Source: Plasmodium brasilianum
Lineage: Eukaryota > Apicomplexa > Aconoidasida > Haemosporida > Plasmodiidae
Direction: 5' to 3'
Length of the DNA stretch: 64,000 bases
Assembly: GCF_023973825.1 (NCBI RefSeq)
Contig: NC_090127.1
Span: forward strand, 1,908,501-1,972,500
Below are positions 46,901-56,700 of the stretch, one piece after another. A model generated the notes under the pieces. The model was not told the DNA's origin and made no database searches. It was given only the letters and a program-made list of their open reading frames with translations. How positions within the stretch are numbered: position 1 is the stretch's first letter; each line of letters starts with the position of its first letter. The position numbers and the translations under genes were made by a program.

Positions 46901-48416
46901 TATATGACTTATAACTTTTATGGTTACTTGTTTCTTCTAATTTTTCGGTCCATTTAGTAGTAGTATCATCTTTTTTTTCATAGTAAATATAAACAGTATC
47001 AAATGAGACTATCTCATTATTTACTATTACATTCTTCTCTATACAGTATTGAGATAACTTATATAATGAACACTGACTTTTTAAAAAATTTAAATCTTCC
47101 TTATGCGAATTGACAGGCAATACGTGATTTGTTGTTTTGTCTTTCTGTTCTTCCTTCTGTCCTTCTATTGCTATATCTTTTGTTACGTCTTTCTGTTCTT
47201 CTTTTTGTCCTTCTGCTAGGTTTTTTGCTACCTCCTTCTGTTCTTCTTTCTGCCCTTTCGTAGATGTAGTTGACTGAGGAGCACCCTCATTAAAATTGTT
47301 TAACATCATAATAAGATTCATCAGTTTTGAATTTAACTGTTCTCCATTGTTATTACATGCATTGTATAAATCTAGTTTTAACAAGCTCATAAAGATGGGG
47401 CAAAAATTATTATTTTCAAAAAAACCACCAGGAATTATTACTTTGTTGAAAACTTTACTCATTAAATCGTCTTTTTTCTTTTTGTCTTCTTTTATTAATA
47501 GAACCTTCTTCAACATATCTAACAAGTATTTTATATCCTTTTCTATAGAATTATTTTTGCACTCCATTTTAAGGTTTTCCACAAGGTTAATCTCACATGA
47601 ATGAATGTCATCCTTTTTGAAGCTCCTAGAGCTTTTGTTTCCATTGCAGCTATTGCTACTGCTTCCATTACTTCCATTACTTCCACTACTTCCGCTACTG
47701 CCGCTACTGCCGCTATTGCCACTATTGCCGCTATTACCGCTACTAGCGCTATTTCCACTATTTGCGCTACCACCAGTAGTGTCTTTCCCCCTGTCCATTT
47801 CGTTCCCATCAGACTGGCTGAAACAAATGTTATCTTCACAATGCAAATCTTTTTCGACATTGGTATTACAACCATGTAATACTAAGTTATTATGTGTGGT
47901 TGTACCACCTTCTGTTATGTTATTATTTGGAAAACAAGTATCGATTCTAAGAGAACTATCAACATGCTGTGAAGAAGAGTTTACATCATGATGACTGTTA
48001 ATTAAATTTTTATATAATTCATAATTCATAAAATTCGGTGCGTTTGTTGAATTTAGATTTAAATCTATCATACATTTTTGTAAACAATCCATTAGATACG
48101 ATTCTTGTATTTTGTATGCTCTTATTTTATTTTTAACTCTTAATAATTTCCTTATTATATTTTTATAAAATTCATATAACGATTCTTTATCTTTTGGTTT
48201 TTTGAGCCACACTGGTACTTTAATGTTATTTTTCCATCTCTGAATATCATTATAAAAGTAAATATCACTCTCACTACTTGAAGTATTGCATGCTTTTTTC
48301 AATTTTTCTTTTTTTCTTTCCCTTTTATTACAATTGTTACTTAACCTTTTTCCTTTTGTGTCCTTTTTGACTTTGCCCTTATTTTTCACAACGTTGTTCG
48401 CCCTACTTTTACCCAT
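43923..48416 (-). CDS. Large conserved Plasmodium-type protein of unknown function (1,497 residues)
   Basis: Not recognised. One exon from the ATG of [10 protein letters not shown]; the open frame extends upstream into (TA)n sequence and is not credible there. The N terminus is very basic (lysine-rich, residues 1-45), suggesting nuclear or nucleic-acid contacts. Two ordered helical segments are visible: about 60-120 ([20 protein letters not shown] onward) and the last ~90 residues ([20 protein letters not shown] to the end). A short conserved-looking helix near [20 protein letters not shown] also stands out. Between them is low-complexity sequence: [14 protein letters not shown] tracts (about 270-300), EGQKEEQK repeats (about 440-475), acidic [14 protein letters not shown] repeats (about 610-650) and a perfect SSGMNG hexapeptide array (about 1015-1085). 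No transmembrane segment or signal peptide seen. Length and inserts are typical of Plasmodium orphans. Confidence 0.75.
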   Translation of the reverse strand: MGKSRANNVVKNKGKVKKDTKGKRLSNNCNKRERKKEKLKKACNTSSSESDIYFYNDIQRWKNNIKVPVWLKKPKDKESLYEFYKNIIRKLLRVKNKIRAYKIQESYLMDCLQKCMIDLNLNSTNAPNFMNYELYKNLINSHHDVNSSSQHVDSSLRIDTCFPNNNITEGGTTTHNNLVLHGCNTNVEKDLHCEDNICFSQSDGNEMDRGKDTTGGSANSGNSASSGNSGNSGNSGSSGSSGSSGSNGSNGSSSNSCNGNKSSRSFKKDDIHSCEINLVENLKMECKNNSIEKDIKYLLDMLKKVLLIKEDKKKKDDLMSKVFNKVIIPGGFFENNNFCPIFMSLLKLDLYNACNNNGEQLNSKLMNLIMMLNNFNEGAPQSTTSTKGQKEEQKEVAKNLAEGQKEEQKDVTKDIAIEGQKEEQKDKTTNHVLPVNSHKEDLNFLKSQCSLYKLSQYCIEKNVIVNNEIVSFDTVYIYYEKKDDTTTKWTEKLEETSNHKSYKSYNVKSFEGMLDISRKKHSSLCYLDNKAAILKNDGHECRDSGGVDEDEYDESVNEEADDGIDDENVNEEADDGIDDKDAYDEGENNECAIDGNSKNANWLKECENRSGILCSNDSKLVECPDKCNRNEIFSLSNDYSSKENNPTTHFNKLVDDKEVYEISSCNDEDQQTCEKEIHSYKNLSTYNKMEVNNTGTTSNNIFKNGNRMNKEQEGVNGRKNHLAYHNGGGNVTTSEYKVNKDNCKNGKSGGENVSIYNLQGKEEIHKGTNIDSSYVKNYDISVEEISDVFINNKNICTGQENSVLNIESNQLIRDDVQNSKLEYNEQGVYKKGAKKNVCRRKPCPSDMRRGGHLDEVIVSDLSLREQKISNGNKKKKYMCSDKFEGNYTPLTCSRGANNNSRSSSNDNMNCNVENENCSNEENKCYNVNTGESFTRCKGLYVISSNDDYGSFKSCEGSDCTNRSSGMNGSSGMNGSSGMNGSSGMNGSSGMNGSSGMNGSSGMNGSSGMNGSSGLNGSSGMNGSSGRSQSKNKMHDEKNCEHIVIDEKGSEGHPFEEGFTNRSEFINKYSFKNECKHEEKIAKAWPNTNHFCNTHYYDNLSAYNAKHTPKDLSNPETIILEKYDTLPYDVYIRNVNTNKDKIKKTTIKDTASLNKGCFKISAHINTSDKHNIECCSTISEGRNDKMYEEEKTNIKTYELDSNDSRKKDKSIYVFQNNEEMCRNRIDITNEEGKEVGGMKSETNEDEEEERKKDKKKGAMSILNIDINKAHNAVLEGLMEFFGLKNKRLSRKILINELIKIQNYLNEEKDKLAKENTIKEIALSSDEVELQKDNITQHMSSLNKFENENYFHCQKTNSVYTSKKCNIKDNRVNIDMLSFHNEKFYTHRKDDSYHNNCTYLNDDLLNREKDKLQEDYINHMRSKIKMMELKALFERIDEAITVDEVIYTSVMEEKKIEYSILKKHLIDCKLNVNREIVLSYCRDRNVEVHLKRRKNPDGV
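45343..45535 (-). repeat. Coding 18 bp repeat, SSGMNG hexapeptide array
   Basis: About ten nearly perfect copies of the 18 bp unit (TTCCATTCATACCACTAC on the plus strand), one with M replaced by L. Codon use is identical between copies, so the array expanded recently. Confidence 0.92.
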
Positions 48417-48460
48417 TTGTGCGCAAATATAAATATATATACGTAAATGGGAAAGTATAT

Positions 48461-48529
<69 letters not shown>

Positions 48530-48837
48530 CGTATATGTATATGTACATGTAAAAATATACATACATATAGTCTTTTCTTTAATAACAAATAGGTATAGCA
48601 CATCACACGTATTACTACTCAAATACTTGGTTAGATATAACCGAATCGACAGAATGAAGTACTAACTGTGTGTCCTTATAGTTTCGTTCTTCTTTTTAAA
48701 ATGAGGTTGATACTCGCTAATTTATTGTTGGTCATTTTAGTAATACACTTTCATCATTTCTTGTAATATGCAAAACGGACGGATCAGCATATAATATTTC
48801 TTCTATTAAAATAAAATGTGTTACAACATAATAGGAT

Positions 48838-49045
48838 GCAATGGAAAGTGATACATTGGAAAGTGATACAATGGAAAGTGATACATTGGAAAGTGATACA
48901 ATGGAAAGTGATACAATGGAATGTGATACAATGGAAAGTGATACAATGGAAAGTGATACATTGGAAAGTGATACAATGGAAAGTGATACAATGGAATGTG
49001 ATACAATGGAAAGTGATACAATGGAATGTGATACAATGGAATATA
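48838..49045. repeat. 15 bp tandem array (AATGGAAAGTGATAC)
   Basis: About 14 copies with A/T and A/G variants (ATTGGAAAGTGATAC, AATGGAATGTGATAC). Since 15 is a multiple of three, open frames exist on both strands; the plus-strand one begins with ATG at 48841 and encodes a MESDT/LESDT/MECDT pentapeptide array. Confidence 0.93.
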
Positions 49046-49937
49046 ATATGATATAATAAAATATAACATAACAAAATAATATTTAACAAAATACAATAAA
49101 ATAAAAGAGATCTTTCGACGCAATCCTAGTTTTATAAACGCGATTGCGGGATATTTCTAAATTTTTCTTCTCAAACGACACGCAAAGTTACATAATAATA
49201 TATATTTGGTGAAATTTAAAATGAGCGCAGTTTTCACTAATGTATGCCCTTTTAGTAATAATAAAAATAAAATAAAATACATACATGCATACATATATTC
49301 ATGCATAATATACATATATATAAAGATGTACATTACTTTGTAGTGGCAAATACCATTTATTTAACATAATTCACCGTTTGTATCTTATTAGGTGGGAAAA
49401 AAAAATATATATTTATATTAACATTTAATAAATTACGCCCTAAAAGAAATATAAATTTTCTGAACATATCATCCGTTACATATAGAGGCAAAATAGCATA
49501 ATCCAACTGAAAATGCAATAATTTATACATGGAAACATAGCAAAAAAGAATTGCATTACAATACTTTATTTAGACAATTAGTTCGGGGTTTTTACTGATT
49601 AACTGATTTATTTTTCTCTATTTTGTACTTTATTTTTTCAGCCCTTTATTTCATCGTTTATTATTATATTTTATGTTTTGTGCTTCCTATTTTTTTTTTT
49701 TTTCCCTTACGTGGTCATAAATAAATTCAAAAAAAGTAAAAATATATGAACAAAGTTGGCCAAAATGATAAAATTAGCTGTTTTCGAATGAGTTTTTTTT
49801 TTTTTTTTTTTTTTTTATTTATATCCCTTTTTAACGTGTGTGTATGTTTATGTGTATGTGTGTGTATAATTTATGCAAAATGTATAGTAATACATAAAAA
49901 GAGTTGTATGTTCACGAGAAAAAAAAAAAAAAAAAAA

Positions 49938-50010
49938 AGAGAGAAAGATAGAAAGAGAAAGAAAGAAAGAAAGAAAGAAAGAGAAAGAAAGAAAGAAAGA
50001 AAGAGAAAGT
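49938..50010. repeat. (GAAA)n polypurine tract upstream of uL6m
   Basis: GAAA/GAGA tetranucleotides continuous with the preceding poly(dA), probably in the uL6m 5' UTR or promoter. Confidence 0.88.
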
Positions 50011-50105
50011 AAGAAAACAAAATTTGGTGGATTCAATAATATGTAACATCTTATTTTTTGTTTCCTACTTTTACTAATCGAAACAGTGGGATACATATTT
50101 TTAAA

Positions 50106-51089
50106 ATGTTGCACAATTTACTGCACAAAAGGAAAAGTTTTACTATAATTTTACCTGACCAGGGATGCAGGTTTTTTAATAAATGGGTAAGTAATAAAAA
50201 GCAAGGGATAAATATTCTTTATAAAAGACATTTTGGTGTTTCAGGAAGTTATGGATATAGCATTTTTGCAAAAGAAGGAAACTATAATTCTAATGTAGGT
50301 AAGAATAATTTACATCAATATCAAGATAAATATTATGGTAACAATTTAATAAAAGTAAAAAACTTTTATTTTACCAAGTGGCCTGGGACGGTATCAAAAT
50401 TAGGGGGATTTTATTTTTTCGGTAAAAATTACAACATGGGGTTTTACCATATGCTTATAGAAGAAGAAGGAGAAATTAAGAAAGATATAGCTCTAATATC
50501 AAGTTGTAACAAAAGACATATTGAACATAAAAAAATTGAGAACAAAATGAAGGATTTATCATGTGGTTACTCTGTTCAAATAATTTTATCTGGAAAAGGT
50601 GTTAAATGTTATTATGAAGATATAAATTATACGCCAATTAAAATAAATTATAGGAATAACATAAAACAATATTACAATTTTAAGAAACCACATAAGGATT
50701 TAAAAATGATAGAAGAAAAAAATAATGAAAATGTAGATGAAAATGTAGATGAAAATGTAGATGAAAATGAGAAGGAAGAAGATGTTAAAACTTCTGAAGA
50801 ACAAAAACAGAACAGAAATAGAACAAAAAAAGTTAAAAAAATTTTTGTCCGTTTAGGTATAGGAACAAAAAATATTGATATTACAAGAGTGTTAACTATG
50901 CATAAAAAATATGTTAATATAGATGTAGACAAAACTGGTACCATAATAAATGTCTATGGATATAACAAAAAATATGTCGGGTCAGTTTCTCATCGATTAT
51001 ATAAAATAGTCAAAATGAATGTCTACACAATGAAAGGTGGCTATGTGTATCTCCATAAGCCTAAGCAAAAAATCCCTAAAAAGAAATGA
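50106..51089 (+). CDS. Mitochondrial large-subunit ribosomal protein uL6m (L6)
   Basis: 327 residues, one exon; start is the ATG of MLHNLLHKRK, the first in the frame. L6 has two similar domains. The first is marked by VKNFYFTKWPGTVSKLGGFY and LSCGYSVQIILSGKGVKCYY. The second is marked by FVRLGIGTKNIDITRVLTMH, KYVNIDVDKTGTIINVYGYN and the signature-like KKYVGSVSHRLYKI, followed by MKGGYVYL near the lysine-rich end; this matches the L6 end (VGQ..A.IR...KGKGI.Y). A Lys/Asn/Glu insert with ENVDENVDENVDEN repeats (about 222-240) sits between domains. The basic leader without a signal peptide favours mitochondria over apicoplast. Role: 23S-like rRNA binding near the factor-binding site. Confidence 0.8.
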   Translation: MLHNLLHKRKSFTIILPDQGCRFFNKWVSNKKQGINILYKRHFGVSGSYGYSIFAKEGNYNSNVGKNNLHQYQDKYYGNNLIKVKNFYFTKWPGTVSKLGGFYFFGKNYNMGFYHMLIEEEGEIKKDIALISSCNKRHIEHKKIENKMKDLSCGYSVQIILSGKGVKCYYEDINYTPIKINYRNNIKQYYNFKKPHKDLKMIEEKNNENVDENVDENVDENEKEEDVKTSEEQKQNRNRTKKVKKIFVRLGIGTKNIDITRVLTMHKKYVNIDVDKTGTIINVYGYNKKYVGSVSHRLYKIVKMNVYTMKGGYVYLHKPKQKIPKKK

Positions 51090-51166
51090 AACTATGGTCC
51101 TTTAAAAGGGGAGGGAGGGGTGCAATTATTTTATGATCATATTCCAAATGTGTCATATGTACATGT

Positions 51167-51215
<49 letters not shown>

Positions 51216-51689
51216 CACACATGGCACGCATAAATTACAGTATAAAGAAAGATGATATGTTCACTTGCTGTCTCTTGCAATTTTTTTTTTTTTATTATTT
51301 ACTTGTTTTTATTGCTTTTTTTTTATTATTTACTTGTTTTTATTACTTGCTTTTTCTATTTTTTTTATTTTTATGTTTTAATTGCTTCATGGAAACTAAA
51401 AACGTTTGGCTGAAAACCATCATTTCAAAAAATTCATCATTTTTAAAAGAAAATGTTTTTATTAGTTTTTAGTTTGCTAATAAAAGAACTAATATACATA
51501 ATATAAAACAATAAAATACAAGATATTATTAATTCTATCTATGATTACAAAAATGTACGCATTTGTGGGTAATTTGCACACAAAAAAAAAAAAAAATTTT
51601 AATTCGGTACCCCACTCTATAAAACTCCATAAAATAATATGCATTCCTCCTACCTATCTCCATTACAATTGTACGTAAAAGGTTAAAAA

Positions 51690-51765
51690 AATGTGATAAG
51701 ACTAATATGACTAATATGACGAATATGCTTAATATGACGAATATGCTTAATATGACGAATATGAA
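51690..51765. repeat. 9/18 bp repeat (ATATGACGA / ATATGCTTA)
   Basis: Units GACTAATAT, GACGAATAT and GCTTAATAT alternate seven to eight times. Confidence 0.85.
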
Positions 51766-51868
51766 TACGAACAGTGTCATTTTAGCTGCATATTAAGTTC
51801 CTTTTCATAGTATTTATTTGGATGTATATTCTTTGGGGACTGTATTGTTTTATTCCTTTATCCATTTG

Positions 51869-51896
51869 CCCCTTCGCCCCTTCGCCCCTTCGCCCC
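51869..51896 (-). promoter_or_regulatory. Potential G-quadruplex in the SF3B6 3' flank
   Basis: Four perfectly spaced C4 runs on the plus strand (CCCCTTCG period 8), so the minus strand has four G4 runs with CGAA loops. It lies about 100 bp past the SF3B6 stop and on that gene's sense strand, so it would be in the RNA if the 3' UTR extends this far. Confidence 0.6.
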
Positions 51897-51991
51897 TTCG
51901 CTCCTTCGGTCTTTATCCCTCAAACTATTCTTTTTAAATATAGAAATACCACAAGGTGCGACTTAGTGCCAAAATTTGTTAAATTCGAATT

Positions 51992-52663
51992 TTATGAGGA
52001 TTCTTTTTCATTTTTTAGTTTTTCCTGTAGTTCTTTCTTTTTTTGAGCCTTCACTGGGTCATAATATAGAACAACCAAATATCTTCCTGCTACATTAAAA
52101 CCCGACAAATGATCCAAAGCATTTTTTGCATCGTAAATATCATCATATATAACAAAAGACGTTCCTTTTGTTCCTTCAGCATTTCCTTTTCTTATTTGCC
52201 TGACTGTTCCATATTTCCCAAATATGTCATATAGTTCATCTGCTGATATTTTATATGGCAAATTTCTGAGCAAAAGGTAGAAACATTCGTTTTAAGTTTG
52301 TACTTTCCAATTAATGCATGTACATGCACATGTATTTATGTACTCCCGTACACACATACATAAACGTAAATGTATACATACATACATGTAAATGTATACA
52401 TACATACATACATACATGTAAATACATACATACATGTAAATACATATATATAAATATACACACAATGTTGTGCTTAACTGACAAAACTTTTATCTCATCA
52501 TAATTTGTGTACACAGGAACAACAATGACAAAAATTTGAGGGAAGAATAAAATACTTTTTCAAGTTCAGTATCATTTACTAAAGTATTATGTAAATATGA
52601 GCCCTACCTTACATAAAGAATTCTGCTGACCTCTGCAGGTAAACGTATGCTTCTTCTGGACAT
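51992..52663 (-). CDS. SF3B6: Splicing factor 3B subunit 6 (SF3b14a/p14), two exons
   Basis: Small RRM protein of the U2 snRNP SF3b complex that contacts SF3B1 and lies close to the branch-point adenosine. Exon 1 52663-52608 and exon 2 52265-51992 join in phase 2 (AG|A, Arg) to 109 residues. [20 protein letters not shown] contains RNP2, and [16 protein letters not shown] is the RNP1 region; [13 protein letters not shown] and [17 protein letters not shown] match the human protein closely. The C-terminal tail is a short Lys/Glu helix. The human protein is about 125 residues, so this one is slightly shorter at the end. The intron splits RNP2 and contains a (TACATACATG)n tract near 52370-52450. 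It converges with uL6m. Confidence 0.95.
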
Positions 52664-53031
52664 TGAAAAAGTGCTTTAGTAGAAAAAATGATACCTGCAC
52701 ATATGCATGTATAAGTATATGTATATCCACGTAATGCGAAAAGCCTTTAAAGTTTGAAAAATCGTTAAACAAAATTAATACGAAAAATTAGCAAAATATG
52801 AGTTTTTATTAAGTACAATAAAGTTAATACAGGAAATTATAACAATGAACTGTGTAAACTATTCAAGTGGTGCTAATAATATATATATTAAAAAACACTC
52901 TTTCCAATTCAACATGTAGATTTTAAATTATATTTACAAATAAAAAGTTTTACTTTTTAGTACTCCACAAATGTACAGCATACCGGTATATAAACAAAGT
53001 AATTATTATTTTGCTTTTTTACTTCCATATA

Positions 53032-53070
<39 letters not shown>

Positions 53071-53718
53071 CAAAATTGCAGTAAGCAAATTTAATCAAAT
53101 TTCGAATAAGGAAACAAAAAAGGCTTCTTTATATTAATTAAAAATACAACTTGCGGAATAACTATATCCTATATATTTGTTCAAAAATTAAGAGAAGAAT
53201 ATAATTTTACACAAAAATACGTTTATTTTTTGATAAATTAAAAGAAAAAAAAATTAATAACAAATAGCAAATATTTTTTAAATATGAAAGAAAAACAAAT
53301 CAAAGATAGCAGTACAAAAAAAAAAAAAAAAAAAAAAAAAAAGATTAAGTGAATGAAAAATAAATGTACACGTATTATATATATGTATTTATGCATATAT
53401 ATATGTAGATACGCATACGATATCAGATTAATTTATTTAAAAAATTCAAGTTCTGTTCGAAAAACAATATACAAAAAAAAAAAAAAAAAAAAAAAAAATG
53501 CCATATATATATGTATATCCTTATTTATGGAAGAATAGATTCATTTCAATGTTTGAAATTAATTTAAACAAGACTCAATTAAATTTATAAGTTAATATAA
53601 CGTCTGCATTATTAAAAAAATTTTTAATTTTTTTTTTTAATTAAATTAATACTGTAAATATGAGATGTTTTCAGATTACGACAAAATGCTGTAAAAATAA
53701 AAGGCCAAAAGTCATTCT
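52664..53718. other. Region between SF3B6 and the RAP gene
   Basis: About 1 kb with (TA)n (53036-53069), poly(dA) runs (53318-53342, 53475-53498) and no recognisable gene. Should contain the SF3B6 promoter and the RAP gene 3' end. Confidence 0.6.
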
Positions 53719-56700
53719 TCAACTTTGCAGTTTTGTTGATAAATATATATAAAGGGATTTTTTACTATGAATGTTGTTTAGCTCATCATAGCATATGGGA
53801 ATTAAATTAAACCTACAAAAAGAAAACAAGGTACAATAAAAATAAATGTTAAATAAATACATAGGTGGTAAATATACATGTGGGGTGCAGTCTCATGAAT
53901 AGCGTTGGCAGGAAAAGGCACACGTACACATGTGTATAATTTATGTAAATATATATGTATGTAAATATATATGTATGTAAATATATATGTATGTTTACAT
54001 TTGTATATATAAATATAACTATATTTTTATGTTTATATGCATATATACTGCCTTAGTCACAAGCATAAATTGCAGTTGCATTTTTTACGGCGCATAATTT
54101 TCCATTTCTTGTTATTACCCAGTCAGGTACTTCTTGTGTAAAATGATTTGTGCTAAAAACAATGTTAAAGAGAACTCTCTTTTAAAAAATGTTTGTTCCT
54201 TGTTTTTTTTGGTTTGCGTACTGTTATTTATATTATCTGCTATTATTGTGTTCACGTTAAAGGAGGAATATATAAAGAAAAAATGGGTGTTGACATTTGT
54301 ATTGTCGTTTTTATATGTGTCAACCTGTATTATATGATTATGAAAAAATTCTATTTTTTTCACATCAAGTATTTTAAAATTATTTTTGAATAATATGCTT
54401 TTATTTTTGTTACACTTTAGGTTTATTTTATCTTTAAAATTTCTTTTTTTTTTTTTCCTTTTTTGTTGATTACTCTTTTTCATTAACCTTTTCTTTAAAT
54501 ACATGATATACAAGTAAAGTGTATGAGAGTTATTTTGTAAAAACCGGAACTGTTCATAAATATTATGATGAACAATATTCTTATAGCAACTATAATTTTT
54601 GAAATAAAATTTATTTTCAAAAGATGGATATTTATTTTCTCTTAATTTATAATTGTATCTTGTTTGGGAAATACATGGATAATCTAATAAATTTAAGAAA
54701 GAACAATTATGTACATTAATTTTACTATTTTTTATTTTTTCGTTTAATGAAATATTATCACGTGTGCAACTTTGTGGAATTCTGTTTATGCTGTCCTCCC
54801 GATTTGTGGACATACTCACAATGTTTAACTTTTCTTTCTCATTTATTGCTTCACTTTTTACATAATCCAAATAATTCCGAAGAGTTTTTTCATTTCCTAT
54901 ATTTTTGCCAATTACTTTTTTCCAATACATTAAAATATAAAAATAATTTCGAAACAACTTATGAAACATATATTTCAGAGCATTAATACATAAGATGAGT
55001 TTAAAATATATATGATAATTAATGTTAACTATTTTGGGTTTTTTTAAAAGTATCATTTGGTTTAATACGAATATGATTAATTTTTCATAAAGAGAAAAAT
55101 GATTGTTGCTGTTTTGGTTACCTATAACATATCTGATGGATACCATAATAGCACTAAGCAATAACTCAATTAAATTATTTTCATTTATATGTCCAGAATG
55201 GCTAGTAGACTTGAGTATTAAATATTTTTTTTTTTTTTTCTTCCATTTTTTCAGAAATATATATATTAAATATTTATTATATTTATTTATATTTTTAAAA
55301 CTATCATTTAACTTAGCCATATCATCCATTTTTTTTATTCTTCTTTTTAGCATTTTTTTTTCCACATATTTATTAAATATTCTGTTCATGTACACATTTT
55401 TTTTATATTGAAATTTTGCTAAGTAGTTATAATCTGTAAATTTATACGTTAAAAGAAAATTTTTTATCACATTCTTTACTCTAGATTTTTTTCTTTTTTT
55501 CTCGTTATAAATAAACGAAATTAACTCCTCTCTTTTGTCTTCAGTGTTTTTCAACTTGTTGACCTCCAAAAAGGCTTCTATCAGGCTTCTCTCTAACTTT
55601 TCCAGCTCTAAAAAAATGAAGCAAACCAGCGCGCGCACATAAACATATGCCCACATAAACATATGCCCACATAGACATATGCCCACATAGACATATGCCC
55701 ACATAGACATATGCCCACATAAACATATGCCCACATAAGCGTATGCACACATAAACATATGCACACATAAACATATGCACACATAAACATATGCACACAT
55801 AAACGTATGCACACATAAACATATGCCCACATAAACATATGCACACATAAACATATGCATACATAAACATATGCCCACATAAATATTTGCACATATGAAT
55901 TTATACATACGTATTTACACACAAATATCTATACACAAATATTTACACACAAATATTTACACATATACACTGTTACATACGAGTCAGTCGTACGGACAAC
56001 ACATAGTGAAAATTGAAAATTATTAGCAGTGCAACACGGGGAGTTACATTTGCATGAACATTTCACGCAAAAACATAATAAAAATAAATGGACAAATAAA
56101 TGAACCAATAAATGGACAAAAACAAGAGAAAGTTTGACGTAACCCCCTTGTGCAAGCAAAAAGTTTTCATTACCTGCTCGCCGTCCACCCTGATTAGAAC
56201 AATTCTCTTTCAATTTTATGCTTCTGTTAGTTAAAATTATTTCATCAATTTTATAAGCACTTAAAAAATACATGAGCAAAATAACATGAGATGTACTAAC
56301 TTTTTTTTTTTTTTTTATTTCATCTATGCTTTTCCGAATATATGAACATATGGGTTCTTCGTTATTGAGGTACTCAAATATGTAGTTACTTCTTAACATA
56401 CAAATATTGGAAAAAAATATTTTTTCTTTATCAGCGTCGTGTAAGAACAGCAAAATATTGTTTCTAATTTCATTAATTATTTTTAAAAAATAGCAATTTG
56501 TAAATTTGTTCTTCTTACTAATCCATTTTTGGTTTATGTAGAAATAGGTGTAGCTTTTCTTTATATGCATAATTTTTTTCTGTAATTCACTTAAGTTAGA
56601 CATTGTTTTTATCAAAAGAATAATGTATTCGCTGCTGATGGTTGTGCATTTTTCCTGTTTAAAAATTTTGTCAAAAATTTTTTTAATTAAAATGAATATT

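Larger units (their letters stand above)
48417..50105. other. Divergent intergenic region (orphan gene / uL6m)
   Basis: Holds (TA)n at about 48465-48524 close to the orphan start, a 15 bp array (48838-49045), poly(dT) (49794-49816), poly(dA) (49919-49938) and a (GAAA)n purine tract (49938-50010). The last lies about 100 bp before uL6m. No gene supported. Confidence 0.6.
51090..51991. other. Convergent intergenic region (uL6m / SF3B6)
   Basis: Contains a G-run cluster directly after uL6m (51108-51120, G4-A-G3-A-G4), (AT)n (51168-51212), an AATATGACGAATATGCTT repeat (51690-51765) and a C-rich 8 bp array (51869-51900). No gene supported. Confidence 0.6.

Noticed and set aside
43923..48566. A longer start for the orphan protein, 50 codons upstream
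   Set aside because: The added residues are Tyr/Ile from a (TA)n tract; the ATG at 48416 begins ordinary basic protein sequence.
54115..55908. A separate gene starting in the minisatellite at 55.9 kb
   Set aside because: The start lies in the intronic 16 bp repeat; splice signals and phase join the ordered part to the upstream RAP exon.
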